From: Alphaproteobacteria bacterium
GTDB lineage: Bacteria; Pseudomonadota; Alphaproteobacteria; Rhizobiales; OSC116
Reading direction: 5' to 3'
Assembly: GCA_002400495.2 (NCBI GenBank)
Contig: NVQL02000060.1
Location: 1-50,799 of the forward strand
DNA: 50,799 nt
A program made the translations under genes and the position numbers. Below, piece by piece: positions 16,870 through 24,650 of the stretch. How positions within the stretch are numbered: the stretch's first letter is position 1; each line of letters opens with the position of its first letter. The notes under the pieces are model-generated. The model saw only the letters and a list, made by a program, of their open reading frames with translations, was not told the DNA's origin and did not search any database.

Positions 16870-17892
16870 TTAGCTCTCCTTAACTGTAGCTGGGCCATTA
16901 TCTGTAGTTTTGAGCTTAATCAAGCGTTCAGCTTCAACATGCATGCTTATTTTCATTCCCGTTTTAAAATTTTGCCGCAATGTCGTATCGACATAAATCG
17001 ACTTTTTAAAACCGCAATCTAAGGTGAGGCGGCTTTTATCTCCCAAAAATAATACACTGATAATTTTGGCTTCAAAATCACCTTTGGTTGGCTCAACAAT
17101 TTCGACATCTTCTGGTCTAAATAACGTCAGATAATTCGCATCAAAAACATTGGGGTGATGGTTTACATTGCCAACAAAATTAGCTACAAATTCATTTTTG
17201 GGGCGGTGATAAATATCGTATGGTGAGCCTATTTGAACAATGCGGCCTTTATCCATCACTACAATCCGATCTGCCAACGCCATCGCTTCGGATTGATCAT
17301 GAGTGACATAAATGGATGTAATGCCCAACTTTTGTAACAGCTCACTAATCTCGCTGCGCAGCCTATCTCTTAAGGATGCGTCGAGTGCGGTTAATGGTTC
17401 ATCTAATAATAAAAGATTTGGCCGAACCGCGATGGCGCGTGCTAAGGCAACACGTTGGCGTTGGCCACCAGATAGTTGATCAATGCGACGATGAGCCAAT
17501 GCCTCTATTTGCATCATTTCTAACATTTCATCAAGCCGTCGCTTTATCGCTTGCGGCTTTAATTTGCGAATTTTTAATCCATAAACGATGTTTTGTGCCA
17601 CCGACATATTGGGGAATAAAGCATATGACTGAAATACCATGCCGATATTGCGTTTTTCTATGGCAATTGATGTCATGTTTTGCTGGTTAAAATAAATTTC
17701 GCCGCCCTGATCGGTAGCCTCTAACCCCGCAATGATGCGCAATAAAGTGGTTTTCCCGCAACCAGAGGGGCCTAATAACACAATGGTTTCGCCCGCTTTT
17801 ACAGTTAAGTTGAGGGGTTTTAACGCTTGGGTTCCATCGGCAAAGGTTTTTGCGCAATTGGTGAGTTTTATCGAGGTGGCTGTCGGATTCAT
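16870..17892 (-). CDS. ABC transporter ATP-binding protein (Fe3+/polyamine/phosphonate type)
   Basis: A 340-residue ATPase with Walker A GPSGCGKTT near residue 38, signature LSGGQRQR near 138, Walker B LLLLDEPLTALD near 159 and H-loop YVTHDQSEAM. The C-terminal TOBE-like part (L-F-R-P-E-D-V-E) follows. It belongs with two permeases and a binding protein that resemble the Fe3+/thiamine/2-aminoethylphosphonate importers. The adjoining phosphodiesterase makes an organic phosphodiester the best candidate ligand. Confidence 0.87.
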   Translation of the reverse strand: MNPTATSIKLTNCAKTFADGTQALKPLNLTVKAGETIVLLGPSGCGKTTLLRIIAGLEATDQGGEIYFNQQNMTSIAIEKRNIGMVFQSYALFPNMSVAQNIVYGLKIRKLKPQAIKRRLDEMLEMMQIEALAHRRIDQLSGGQRQRVALARAIAVRPNLLLLDEPLTALDASLRDRLRSEISELLQKLGITSIYVTHDQSEAMALADRIVVMDKGRIVQIGSPYDIYHRPKNEFVANFVGNVNHHPNVFDANYLTLFRPEDVEIVEPTKGDFEAKIISVLFLGDKSRLTLDCGFKKSIYVDTTLRQNFKTGMKISMHVEAERLIKLKTTDNGPATVKES

Positions 17893-17894
17893 CG

Positions 17895-18686
17895 TTAAAC
17901 CTTGTTTGTTTTTTGTGATAATTTTTGCATGGCAATCAGCAATGGAATGATCATGACAAAGAATATGAGTGTATAAGCGCTGGCAACTTCAAGCCGCATA
18001 GATGCATAGCTATCAGCCAAGCCCACAGGTAGAGTTTTGGTTTCGGGCGTATGCAACATCCAAGTCAAGTTAAATTCACCAATGGACAATGTGACCACCA
18101 TAAGCGCCCCAGCTAAAATACCCGATTTGGCGTTGGGTAGGATAATTGTAAAAAACCGTTGCCAGAATGACGCCCCAAGACTGGCGGCACTTTCTTCTAA
18201 TTCGTGAAAATTCGTGCTTGATAACACTGCCAATACTGAACGCAGCATAAAGGGTAACGTATACAGAATATGGCCAACCAATATAAAGCCCCAACTGGTT
18301 CTAAAATCTCGAAATCCGCCATAATTAATAATCAAAGCCAAAGCAATAGCCAGCCCTGGTATGGCAATGGGCAATACAATTATCTCTTCAATAAACCGTG
18401 CTAGCTTGCCATTTTGTTTGGCTAAAACATAAGCCGCCGGCACGCCGATGACTAGAGTCGCGATGAGGCACCATATGGCAATGAGTAGGGAAAGATAAAT
18501 TGTACCCGAATAGAGCTGCCACACTTCACCAAGCCAATGAAGCGTGACGCCACTTTTTATACCAAGAAAAAAATTCTGTGTAATGCCTGCCAAAGCCGAA
18601 AGTATGACGGGCACAATTAAAAAACCACAAACCAATAAAGTGAAAATAAGTTGAGCTCTAAATAACCATTTATGACGCATATTCAT
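17895..18686 (-). CDS. ABC permease, second membrane subunit of the phosphodiesterase-linked importer
   Basis: A roughly 263-residue inner-membrane permease with six hydrophobic segments and an EAA-type loop (LEESAASLGASFWQRFFTII then LPNAKSG). The open frame extends back to 18911 but that part overlaps the preceding permease out of frame and is not protein-like, so I start at the ATG ending at 18686; the ATG ending at 18680, with AGGA six bases upstream, is equally good. The stop is two bases from the ATPase start. Confidence 0.82.
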   Translation of the reverse strand: MNMRHKWLFRAQLIFTLLVCGFLIVPVILSALAGITQNFFLGIKSGVTLHWLGEVWQLYSGTIYLSLLIAIWCLIATLVIGVPAAYVLAKQNGKLARFIEEIIVLPIAIPGLAIALALIINYGGFRDFRTSWGFILVGHILYTLPFMLRSVLAVLSSTNFHELEESAASLGASFWQRFFTIILPNAKSGILAGALMVVTLSIGEFNLTWMLHTPETKTLPVGLADSYASMRLEVASAYTLIFFVMIIPLLIAMQKLSQKTNKV

Positions 18687-18700
18687 TCCTAATCCTTGGC

Positions 18701-19540
18701 CTAACCCGCTGGCGCAACGCTTGTGCCCGAGAGGCTGCGTGCGATATAAAGAGCAAGCCAAGTGACCAAGCCTAAAACTATGGACAAGCTCGCCGCACCA
18801 GCAATATTGGCGTTTAATGTAAATTCGGTGTAGATAGTCATCGGCAGAACATCTATATTGGTCGCCAAAGTGAAAGCGGTGCCAAATGCCCCCATGGATG
18901 TGGCAAAACAAATGGCACTCGAGGCGATAAGCCCAGGCTTTAGGGCAGGGATGATAATGTCTTTAACCACTTGCCATGGGCTTGCACCGAGTGATTTAGC
19001 AGCTTCTTCAAGTGATGGCTCTAGCTTTTCACCTGCGGCCATAACGGTTAAAATAACCCGTGGGATTGAAAAATAAACATAGCCCATAAACAGACCCGCA
19101 ATAGAATAAGCAAATACCCATTTGTCACCAGTTAAGGCTTTGCTAATGTAGCCAATCAGGCCTTGTCTTCCAGCCGATAAAATGACCAAGAAACCGATGA
19201 CTACCCCCGGAAAGGCCAGCGGAAACGTAAGCATTGAGATGAGTATATCGCGCCCATAAAATTGATTTCGCACTAAAAACAACCCGACAATGGTCGATAT
19301 AATGACTGAGATAATTGTAACGCTGAATGATAGGATGAGGGTGGCTATCATGCTATAAAGGTAGCGGCTATTGGTAAAGATAGCATAGTAAGCTGCCCAG
19401 CCATTTTCTCCTGTGCCGCCAATGAAAATAAGCCTGCTCATCGGTATGATGAAAAATGCTGTGAAAACAATAGCAGCGGGTAAAATGAGTAAAAATAGCC
19501 TAGGATAATGGGGTGACATTTTGGAGCATTCATAAAACAT
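18701..19540 (-). CDS. ABC permease, first membrane subunit of the phosphodiesterase-linked importer
   Basis: A 279-residue inner-membrane permease with a hydrophobic N-terminal anchor and six or more membrane segments. The EAA loop near residue 178 reads LEEAAKSLGASPWQVVKDII and is followed by IPALKPG. A second possible ATG ends at 19519 (MSPHYPRL). It follows the binding-protein gene after two hairpins (19554-19612). Homology is to the PotB/PhnU/ThiP-like branch. Confidence 0.84.
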   Translation of the reverse strand: MFYECSKMSPHYPRLFLLILPAAIVFTAFFIIPMSRLIFIGGTGENGWAAYYAIFTNSRYLYSMIATLILSFSVTIISVIISTIVGLFLVRNQFYGRDILISMLTFPLAFPGVVIGFLVILSAGRQGLIGYISKALTGDKWVFAYSIAGLFMGYVYFSIPRVILTVMAAGEKLEPSLEEAAKSLGASPWQVVKDIIIPALKPGLIASSAICFATSMGAFGTAFTLATNIDVLPMTIYTEFTLNANIAGAASLSIVLGLVTWLALYIARSLSGTSVAPAG

Positions 19541-19553
19541 AAATTGAGATGAA

Positions 19554-19612
19554 TGTTGGGGTTAGTAAGGGAGGGAACTAACCCCAACAAATTAGAGAGG
19601 GAGATCTCTAAT
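19554..19612 (-). other. Tandem hairpins after the binding-protein gene
   Basis: Two perfect stem-loops stand side by side: TGTTGGGGTTAGT / ACTAACCCCAACA (13 bp, 19554-19589) and ATTAGAGA / TCTCTAAT (8 bp, 19591-19612). They fill the gap between the binding-protein stop and the permease start. Position and strength suggest differential expression of the binding protein. Confidence 0.8.
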
Positions 19613-19617
19613 ATAAT

Positions 19618-20631
19618 TTATTTAACTTCCGTTAAATAACGTTCTGTAAAGCCTGCTTGCGCTTCGGCCATTTTAGAATAATCTAACGGCGTAGAACGTG
19701 CATAATCAGCATCGGGCAAAAACTTGCTGGCGGCTTCTGCTGACATTGCAGAGGCGCGAATGGGGCGTAAAAATGCATTTGCCCAAACTTTTTGACCTTC
19801 ATCAGACATGATGAAATCTAAGATTTTTTTACCTTTTTCTGGGTGAGGGCCATTTTTAACCAAACTCATTACATATGGCACAACAATTGTACCTTCTTGC
19901 GGAATGACAAAAGCCACATTGGCATTGTCTTTATATTTGGCACGATAAGCATTGAAATCATAATCAAATAGGATTGGAATTTCGCCAGATATAACCCGTG
20001 CATATGAAGTTTGTTTCGGAACAATCGGGTCGTTTTTAGCAAGATTTTTAAAATACTCAATGCCTGCATCAAAATTGTCAAGATCGCCGCCAAGCGCGCG
20101 GTTAACCGCAACGGCACCAGCATAGCCAACAAAAGCAGATGTGGGGTCTAAATATCCAACTAAACCTTTATATTCTGGTTTGAGCAAATCCGCCCATGAT
20201 TGCGGAATAGCAGCGCCTTCAAGCGCGTCAACATTTACAAAAAAGCCTAGAGTGCCAGAGTGAATGGTAAACCATTTTCCTTCAGGATCTTTAAGCCCCG
20301 CTGGAATTTCATCAAAATGCTGAGGTTTATATGCTGTCACAACGTCTTTTTGCCCGGCTTGTATGCCAAATGACACACCATAATAAGCAACATCGGCCAC
20401 AGGATTGTCTTTTTCGGCCAATAATTGTGATAATGTTTGGCCAGAATTTTTATTATCATGTGGGATCTGATAGCCAAGATGCTTTTCAATGCTTTTAAGT
20501 TGTGATGCCCAATCTGCCCATTGAGGAGGGCAGTTATAACAAATAGCATCAGCAGCAAATGCGCTAATGGCTTGTTGGCTTGAAATCAATGTTAAGCCAA
20601 TTAAAACGGTTTTTATGAATTTTTTCATCAT
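19618..20631 (-). CDS. Periplasmic binding protein of the phosphodiesterase-linked importer
   Basis: A 337-residue family-1 solute-binding protein. A signal peptide of about 27 residues (through ISAFA-AD) precedes a mature start A-I-C-Y-N-C-P-P-Q-W, with two close cysteines. Central motifs T-L-G-F-F-V-N-V-D-A-L and S-W-A-D-L-L-K-P-E-Y-K-G are usual in Fe3+/thiamine/PotD-like proteins. AGGAC lies seven bases before the start. It follows the LacI-type regulator gene by 16 bases. The ligand cannot be read; a phosphodiester is inferred from the GpdQ-like gene in the operon. Confidence 0.84.
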   Translation of the reverse strand: MMKKFIKTVLIGLTLISSQQAISAFAADAICYNCPPQWADWASQLKSIEKHLGYQIPHDNKNSGQTLSQLLAEKDNPVADVAYYGVSFGIQAGQKDVVTAYKPQHFDEIPAGLKDPEGKWFTIHSGTLGFFVNVDALEGAAIPQSWADLLKPEYKGLVGYLDPTSAFVGYAGAVAVNRALGGDLDNFDAGIEYFKNLAKNDPIVPKQTSYARVISGEIPILFDYDFNAYRAKYKDNANVAFVIPQEGTIVVPYVMSLVKNGPHPEKGKKILDFIMSDEGQKVWANAFLRPIRASAMSAEAASKFLPDADYARSTPLDYSKMAEAQAGFTERYLTEVK

Positions 20632-20647
20632 TATTTTAGTCCTATTA

Positions 20648-21679
20648 TCAATTGTTTATGAGCTTTTTTGAACGAGGGGGAACAACTCCCGCCGATCCTC
20701 CAGTACGAATTATGTGTGGCAGGATGACCGTCTTCTGGTAATCCTGACCATTAATGTTGTCCAGCAATTGCTGGGTGGCTACCAACCCCATCTCGTGTGA
20801 TGGTTGAATCACGGTAGATAGAGTGGGATGAAGATGGGCGCCGATGGCAATGCCATCAAACCCAATGACAGAAATATTATGAGGGACATCTAACCCCATG
20901 CGCCCTAAAGCCCCGATGACCGAAATGGCCAAAAGATCGTTTGAGCAGAATAATGCTGTTGGCGCGGTGAGCGGGTCCGCAAAAATGGGAGGTAAGATTC
21001 TATCCAAATTAGGCTCAATAAAATCCACCTCGATGATGAACGGCGTTTGATGACCTGCTTTTAATATAGCATCGACAAAGCCTTGTTTACGTGCACGCGC
21101 TCGGTCAGAAGCAGAAAAATTGCCAGAAATCATTGCCATTTTCCGATGGCCTAAATCGAGTAATTTCTGCGCAACGGCGCCGCCTGATTTTACATTGTCA
21201 ATTGTCACGATTGGATGTTGCGCATCATTTAGCTGATTATAAATGAGCACATAAGGGATTTTATTCTCAATCAACAGGTTGAGCGCTTGGTTATCTATCG
21301 GGTTTGCAACGGTCAGAATGATGCCCTCAACCTGATAAGCAAGTAAGGAGGTTACGGCTTGTAATTCATCTTGCGCGGTATAATCGGTTGAAGTGAACAT
21401 AAGCGTATAACCACGACTTTTGGCCTGCTGATTAATGCCCGAAACGGCGTCGGCAAATACGGGGTTTGACAATGAAGGGATGACCACGCCGAGTGATTTA
21501 GTGTGTGCGGTTGAGAGGTTGCGGCCAAGAGCATTGGGCGTGAAGTTCAATTGCTCAATGGCTTGTTCAACTTTAATTCGAGTGGCTTGTTTTACTTTTT
21601 CACTTTGGTTTATAACCCGCGAAACCGTCGCCACAGAAACATTAGCTAACTTTGCAACATGTCTAATTGTCGGGGCCAT
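20648..21679 (-). CDS. LacI-family transcriptional regulator
   Basis: A 343-residue LacI/GalR regulator with HTH IRHVAKLANVSVATVSRVIN at residues 4-23, a hinge helix (PNALGRNLSTAHTK) and a full sensor domain ending V-I-G-F-D-G-I-A-I-G near residue 273. AGGA lies upstream of its ATG. It is the first gene of the minus-strand operon that includes the second importer and the GpdQ-like enzyme, and a likely operator is at 21699-21716. Confidence 0.9.
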   Translation of the reverse strand: MAPTIRHVAKLANVSVATVSRVINQSEKVKQATRIKVEQAIEQLNFTPNALGRNLSTAHTKSLGVVIPSLSNPVFADAVSGINQQAKSRGYTLMFTSTDYTAQDELQAVTSLLAYQVEGIILTVANPIDNQALNLLIENKIPYVLIYNQLNDAQHPIVTIDNVKSGGAVAQKLLDLGHRKMAMISGNFSASDRARARKQGFVDAILKAGHQTPFIIEVDFIEPNLDRILPPIFADPLTAPTALFCSNDLLAISVIGALGRMGLDVPHNISVIGFDGIAIGAHLHPTLSTVIQPSHEMGLVATQQLLDNINGQDYQKTVILPHIIRTGGSAGVVPPRSKKLINN

Positions 21680-21698
21680 TTTTATTCCTAAATCTCAT

Positions 21699-21716
21699 AA
21701 TGTATGCGGTTACATT
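21699..21716. promoter_or_regulatory. Candidate LacI-type operator
   Basis: AATGTATGCGGTTACATT has 6-bp inverted arms (AATGTA / TACATT) around a 6-base centre containing CG. It lies 20 bases upstream of the LacI-type gene. The arms differ completely from those of the palindrome at 15037, as expected for a different regulator. Confidence 0.55.
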
Positions 21717-21788
21717 TATGGTATAGGCAAGTAATATGACAAGTTGATTGCAGTTTTAAAACAGTTTTGTGAATTGGCCTTGCCTACA

Positions 21789-21973
21789 TGTGAATTGGTA
21801 TGCAAAAGTGACCCACTTAGATGGGTAATTGGCGTTTAGTATTGATCCATCTGTTTATGTTACAATCCGAGCGTTTATGTGTGGAGAGCCGCTCGACAGT
21901 TGGCCCTGTTCTCCAATGCAGGTCGGGCAATTTAAAACGCCAATGGTGGGTCAACTTTGTATGCCAATTCACA
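21789..21973. mobile_element. MITE-like inverted-repeat element, copy 1 (185 bp)
   Basis: The element is bounded by 28-bp imperfect inverted repeats (TGTGAATTGG.ATGCAAAAGTGACCCAC-type, four mismatches between ends) and contains a second, inner inverted pair beginning ATTGGCGTTTA. Doubled end repeats ending in TGACCCAC resemble the multiple terminal repeats of IS21-family elements, but no transposase is present, so it is best seen as a non-autonomous derivative. A short open frame across it (21821-22012) looks spurious. Copy 2 is at 24317-24502. Remaining bases from 21717 to 22034 hold nothing else recognisable. Confidence 0.72.
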
Positions 21974-22034
21974 GATAATTTTGGGAAACATAAAAATGCA
22001 CAAGGAATTTAGTTTGATCTTATAAGGGGGGAGG

Positions 22035-22059
22035 GACCATACCAGTTTCTGGTATGGTC
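22035..22059 (-). terminator. Strong hairpin after the FecB-like gene
   Basis: A perfect 11-bp stem, GACCATACCAG / CTGGTATGGTC, with a TTT loop starts seven bases beyond the binding-protein stop codon on the minus strand. No U-tract follows. It is either a terminator of the orphan gene or the remains of the hairpin that separates binding-protein genes from permease genes in other operons of this window. Confidence 0.65.
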
Positions 22060-22066
22060 AGTTTAT

Positions 22067-22999
22067 TTACTTGTTAAGCAATTGGAAACCTGCAACAAAA
22101 TCATCGGCAATATGAGATGCTGCTAATGGTCCGCCAACATTCCAATAACGCCAGTCAGCATTTACAACCAAACCATTTTTTACAACTGGTAGGCTCTTCC
22201 ATAAATCGGTAGAAGTAATGCCACTTAGCTCATCATCAGAACCAATTTTGCCCAAGAATAATATATCTCCATTTAACAAGCCGATATTTTCCATGCTGAT
22301 TTCAGTACCATCATTGATAATTTCAGTCATCCCACTAATTTGACTTTTAGGACGACCAAAACCGGCCTCTGCCATAAGCTGAGAAGCAAGGTTGGAATTG
22401 TCTTTGTAAAGGCGCAGCGTACCAGGTAGTAACATACCATTTGAAACAAGAACTGAACTAGGGTCTACGGTAACTGCGGCCATTTTTGCGACAGCCTTAT
22501 CAACTTGTGTATTCAGAATTTTAGTATATTTTTCGCCAAAAATCATACCAAAATCTTTAATAAAGAGGCGTAAGCCCTTACCGCTGTTAAGCTGCACAAC
22601 GGGGGCAATGTTTTGCGCTAATGTAAGTAATTCGGGGTTCCCATAATTATTAACATCTTGAATAATAATTAGGTCTGGCTGAGCGGAAAGCAATTTTTCT
22701 AGATTAATTTCACGATGTGAACCAAGATTTACAATTCCCTTTAGATTATCAAGAGCTTTAACTAGAAATGGAGCAAATTCATTTGTTGACGCAACTGCTA
22801 CTGGGCGTATACCAGCTGCAATTACCAACTCAGTGATCCCACGATCCCAAGCAACCGCAATGCGTTGAGGTGTTTCTGGAATTTCAACTTGATTTCCGGA
22901 TACGTCCGTAACCATTTTTGTACTTTCCGCATGCGCTAAAGAAGACGAAATTACCGCAACTGAAATGGTGAGGGCTAATACTATATATTTGATATTCAT
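22067..22999 (-). CDS. Orphan FecB/FhuD-like periplasmic binding protein
   Basis: A 310-residue periplasmic binding protein of the iron-siderophore/cobalamin/haem type (PF01497 fold). It has a signal peptide (cleavage near AHA-ES), then T-D-V-S-G-N-Q-V-E-I-P-E-T-P-Q-R-I-A-V, the usual start of this family, and a D-L-I-I-I-Q-D segment. The FecCD permease and FecE ATPase expected next to it are absent; downstream are a hairpin and a MITE-like element. It must work with membrane subunits coded elsewhere or be a remnant of a lost operon. Ligand unknown. Confidence 0.83.
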   Translation of the reverse strand: MNIKYIVLALTISVAVISSSLAHAESTKMVTDVSGNQVEIPETPQRIAVAWDRGITELVIAAGIRPVAVASTNEFAPFLVKALDNLKGIVNLGSHREINLEKLLSAQPDLIIIQDVNNYGNPELLTLAQNIAPVVQLNSGKGLRLFIKDFGMIFGEKYTKILNTQVDKAVAKMAAVTVDPSSVLVSNGMLLPGTLRLYKDNSNLASQLMAEAGFGRPKSQISGMTEIINDGTEISMENIGLLNGDILFLGKIGSDDELSGITSTDLWKSLPVVKNGLVVNADWRYWNVGGPLAASHIADDFVAGFQLLNK

Positions 23000-23370
23000 A
23001 TCTTATTTCCATATTTTAAATAGATTGATCCCTTGATCTTCACAAGTGATTTACCTGGAAAGTATCGAAAGAATTATGATTTTAATAGATAGTGATTTCG
23101 TCTCATATATGTATAATTATGCGGGGGTAGTTAGATACCAGCTAGATATTTTGTAAAAAAAACATATATGAATGGGGAGAGTGAAAGAACTCTATTTTTT
23201 TAGAAAGTTACTTCAGTGCTTTTATGTTAAAGTAATTCCTAAAATGCTCTAGCTGAAAGCTAACTAGGTTGACTTGTCGGCTTTACTCCTTATTATTAAG
23301 TTTTGTAGTTATTACTACATATGCAAATATTTATGTATGATAGCCCTTCAATAATGTCAAGAAATAATAT
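23000..23370. other. Divergent promoter region with a candidate operator
   Basis: This 371-base AT-rich region separates the FecB-like gene (minus) from the RpiR-type gene (plus) and must hold both promoters. At 23304-23319 it has the inverted repeat TGTAGT-TATT-ACTACA, 52 bases before the RpiR start, a reasonable autoregulatory site. I could not find a convincing Fur box. No gene is seen. Confidence 0.45.
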
Positions 23371-24237
23371 ATGAATCTCCCTTTTAAAGAAATGCTTTTG
23401 GCTGTTAAATCAGATCTAAACCCATCAGAATTGCGTGTGGCTGTTTATATTTCCAATAACCGATATCATGCACTCCACGCTTCGTCGCAGGAAATTGCGG
23501 AAAAGTCTAAAACAAGTGATGCAACCGTCGTTAGAACAGCGAAGTCATTGGGTTTTACTGGATTAGCGGCGTTAAGGCGTGCATTGGCCTCCGAATTGGA
23601 GGCAGGTGTGCCGCCAGCTAACAGGATAGAATGGACTGTTGAAAGTATCAGTAATAGTGTAGGTCAAGCGTTTGAAGATACTATAAATTTACATCAAGAA
23701 TCATTATCGCAATTAAAAGCGATAATTCCAAAAGACACTTATAATGATCTTGTCTCTCGTATACTTTCAGCAAACAAAGTTGTAATTTTTGGTATTGGCC
23801 CTTCTGCCCCGATGGCAGATTATTTTGCAATGCAACTTCGCCGTTTTGGCATTTCGGTTACTGTTTTATCTCATTCTGGGCTGTTATTGGCAGATGAGTT
23901 GCTTCAAATTAAAAAAGATGACCATATAATTCTTCTTGCTTATGGTCATATATATAATGAAATTAATGTCCTACTTGATCACGCGCTATTAATAGGTGCT
24001 ACAACTTCATTGATTTCAGATAATTTAAAGAACAAACTGAAGTCTAGAGTTGAACTTATTGTGGAAATGCCTACGGGTGCGGTAGATGGATTTTTGATGC
24101 ATACTATGACCTTGGCATTTATTGAAACATTACTAGTTGGTATTGCATGTTGTTCATCAGATAAAGTCGTTGAAAATCTAAAAGTATTGAGTGATTTGCG
24201 AGTAAGCCTTACAAAAAATGTAAATTATAAAACTTAA
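23371..24237 (+). CDS. RpiR-family transcriptional regulator (HTH + SIS)
   Basis: A 288-residue protein. The N-terminal HTH_6 domain covers about residues 1-77, with the signature KTSDATVVRTAKSLGFTGLA typical of RpiR. The C-terminal SIS domain (about 125-255) starts with K-V-V-I-F-G-I-G-P-S-A and binds phosphosugars in known relatives. It lies upstream of the FAD oxidoreductase/TRAP cluster but is separated from it by a 186-bp mobile element, so its target is uncertain; the divergent FecB-like gene is another possibility. Confidence 0.88.
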   Translation: MNLPFKEMLLAVKSDLNPSELRVAVYISNNRYHALHASSQEIAEKSKTSDATVVRTAKSLGFTGLAALRRALASELEAGVPPANRIEWTVESISNSVGQAFEDTINLHQESLSQLKAIIPKDTYNDLVSRILSANKVVIFGIGPSAPMADYFAMQLRRFGISVTVLSHSGLLLADELLQIKKDDHIILLAYGHIYNEINVLLDHALLIGATTSLISDNLKNKLKSRVELIVEMPTGAVDGFLMHTMTLAFIETLLVGIACCSSDKVVENLKVLSDLRVSLTKNVNYKT

Positions 24238-24316
24238 CGGGGTGAGGTTATCTGCTAATAAAGCTATTCCGTCTCTATTAAATAACACAAAAGATATGCC
24301 ATATTAGGAGCAGGCT

Positions 24317-24502
24317 TGTGAAATAGCATGCAAAAGTGACCCACTTAGATGGGTAATTGGCGTTTAAAATTGATCCACCTGTTTATGTTATAATCCACGC
24401 GTTTATGTACGGAGAGCCGCTCGTCAGTTGGCCCTGTTCTCCAATGCAAAGTGGGACAATTTTAAACGCCAATGGTGGGGCAACTTTGTATGCCATTTCA
24501 CA
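24317..24502. mobile_element. MITE-like inverted-repeat element, copy 2 (186 bp)
   Basis: Ends are TGTGAAATAGCATGCAAAAG... and its inverted partner closing ...CATTTCACA, with the same inner repeat ATTGGCGTTTAAAATTG / CAATTTTAAACGCCAAT as copy 1. By eye most internal positions agree with copy 1. It has inserted between the RpiR gene and the FAD oxidoreductase gene. The flanks 24238-24316 and 24503-24650 show no gene; the latter must contain the promoter of the catabolic cluster. Confidence 0.72.
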
Positions 24503-24650
24503 GAACTTGCGAAAGAAAGTCTAAATCAATTTATTTCGGCAAAAGCAGATATTGTGTATTGTCCGATACCTTTCGCGGCATTTTCTTTTTTTATTTATTC
24601 ATTAATCTAAGCTGAAATATTGAACAATTCGAAATTGGGAATGACGAATC

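Noticed and set aside
18687..18911. N-terminal extension of the permease frame (75 codons)
   Set aside because: It overlaps the upstream permease gene in another frame and reads as Cys/His-rich non-membrane sequence; the real start has an AGGA at 18687-18690.
21821..22012. 63-residue open frame
   Set aside because: It lies across the MITE-like element; the related frame in copy 2 (24428-24610) covers different sequence, so no protein is conserved.
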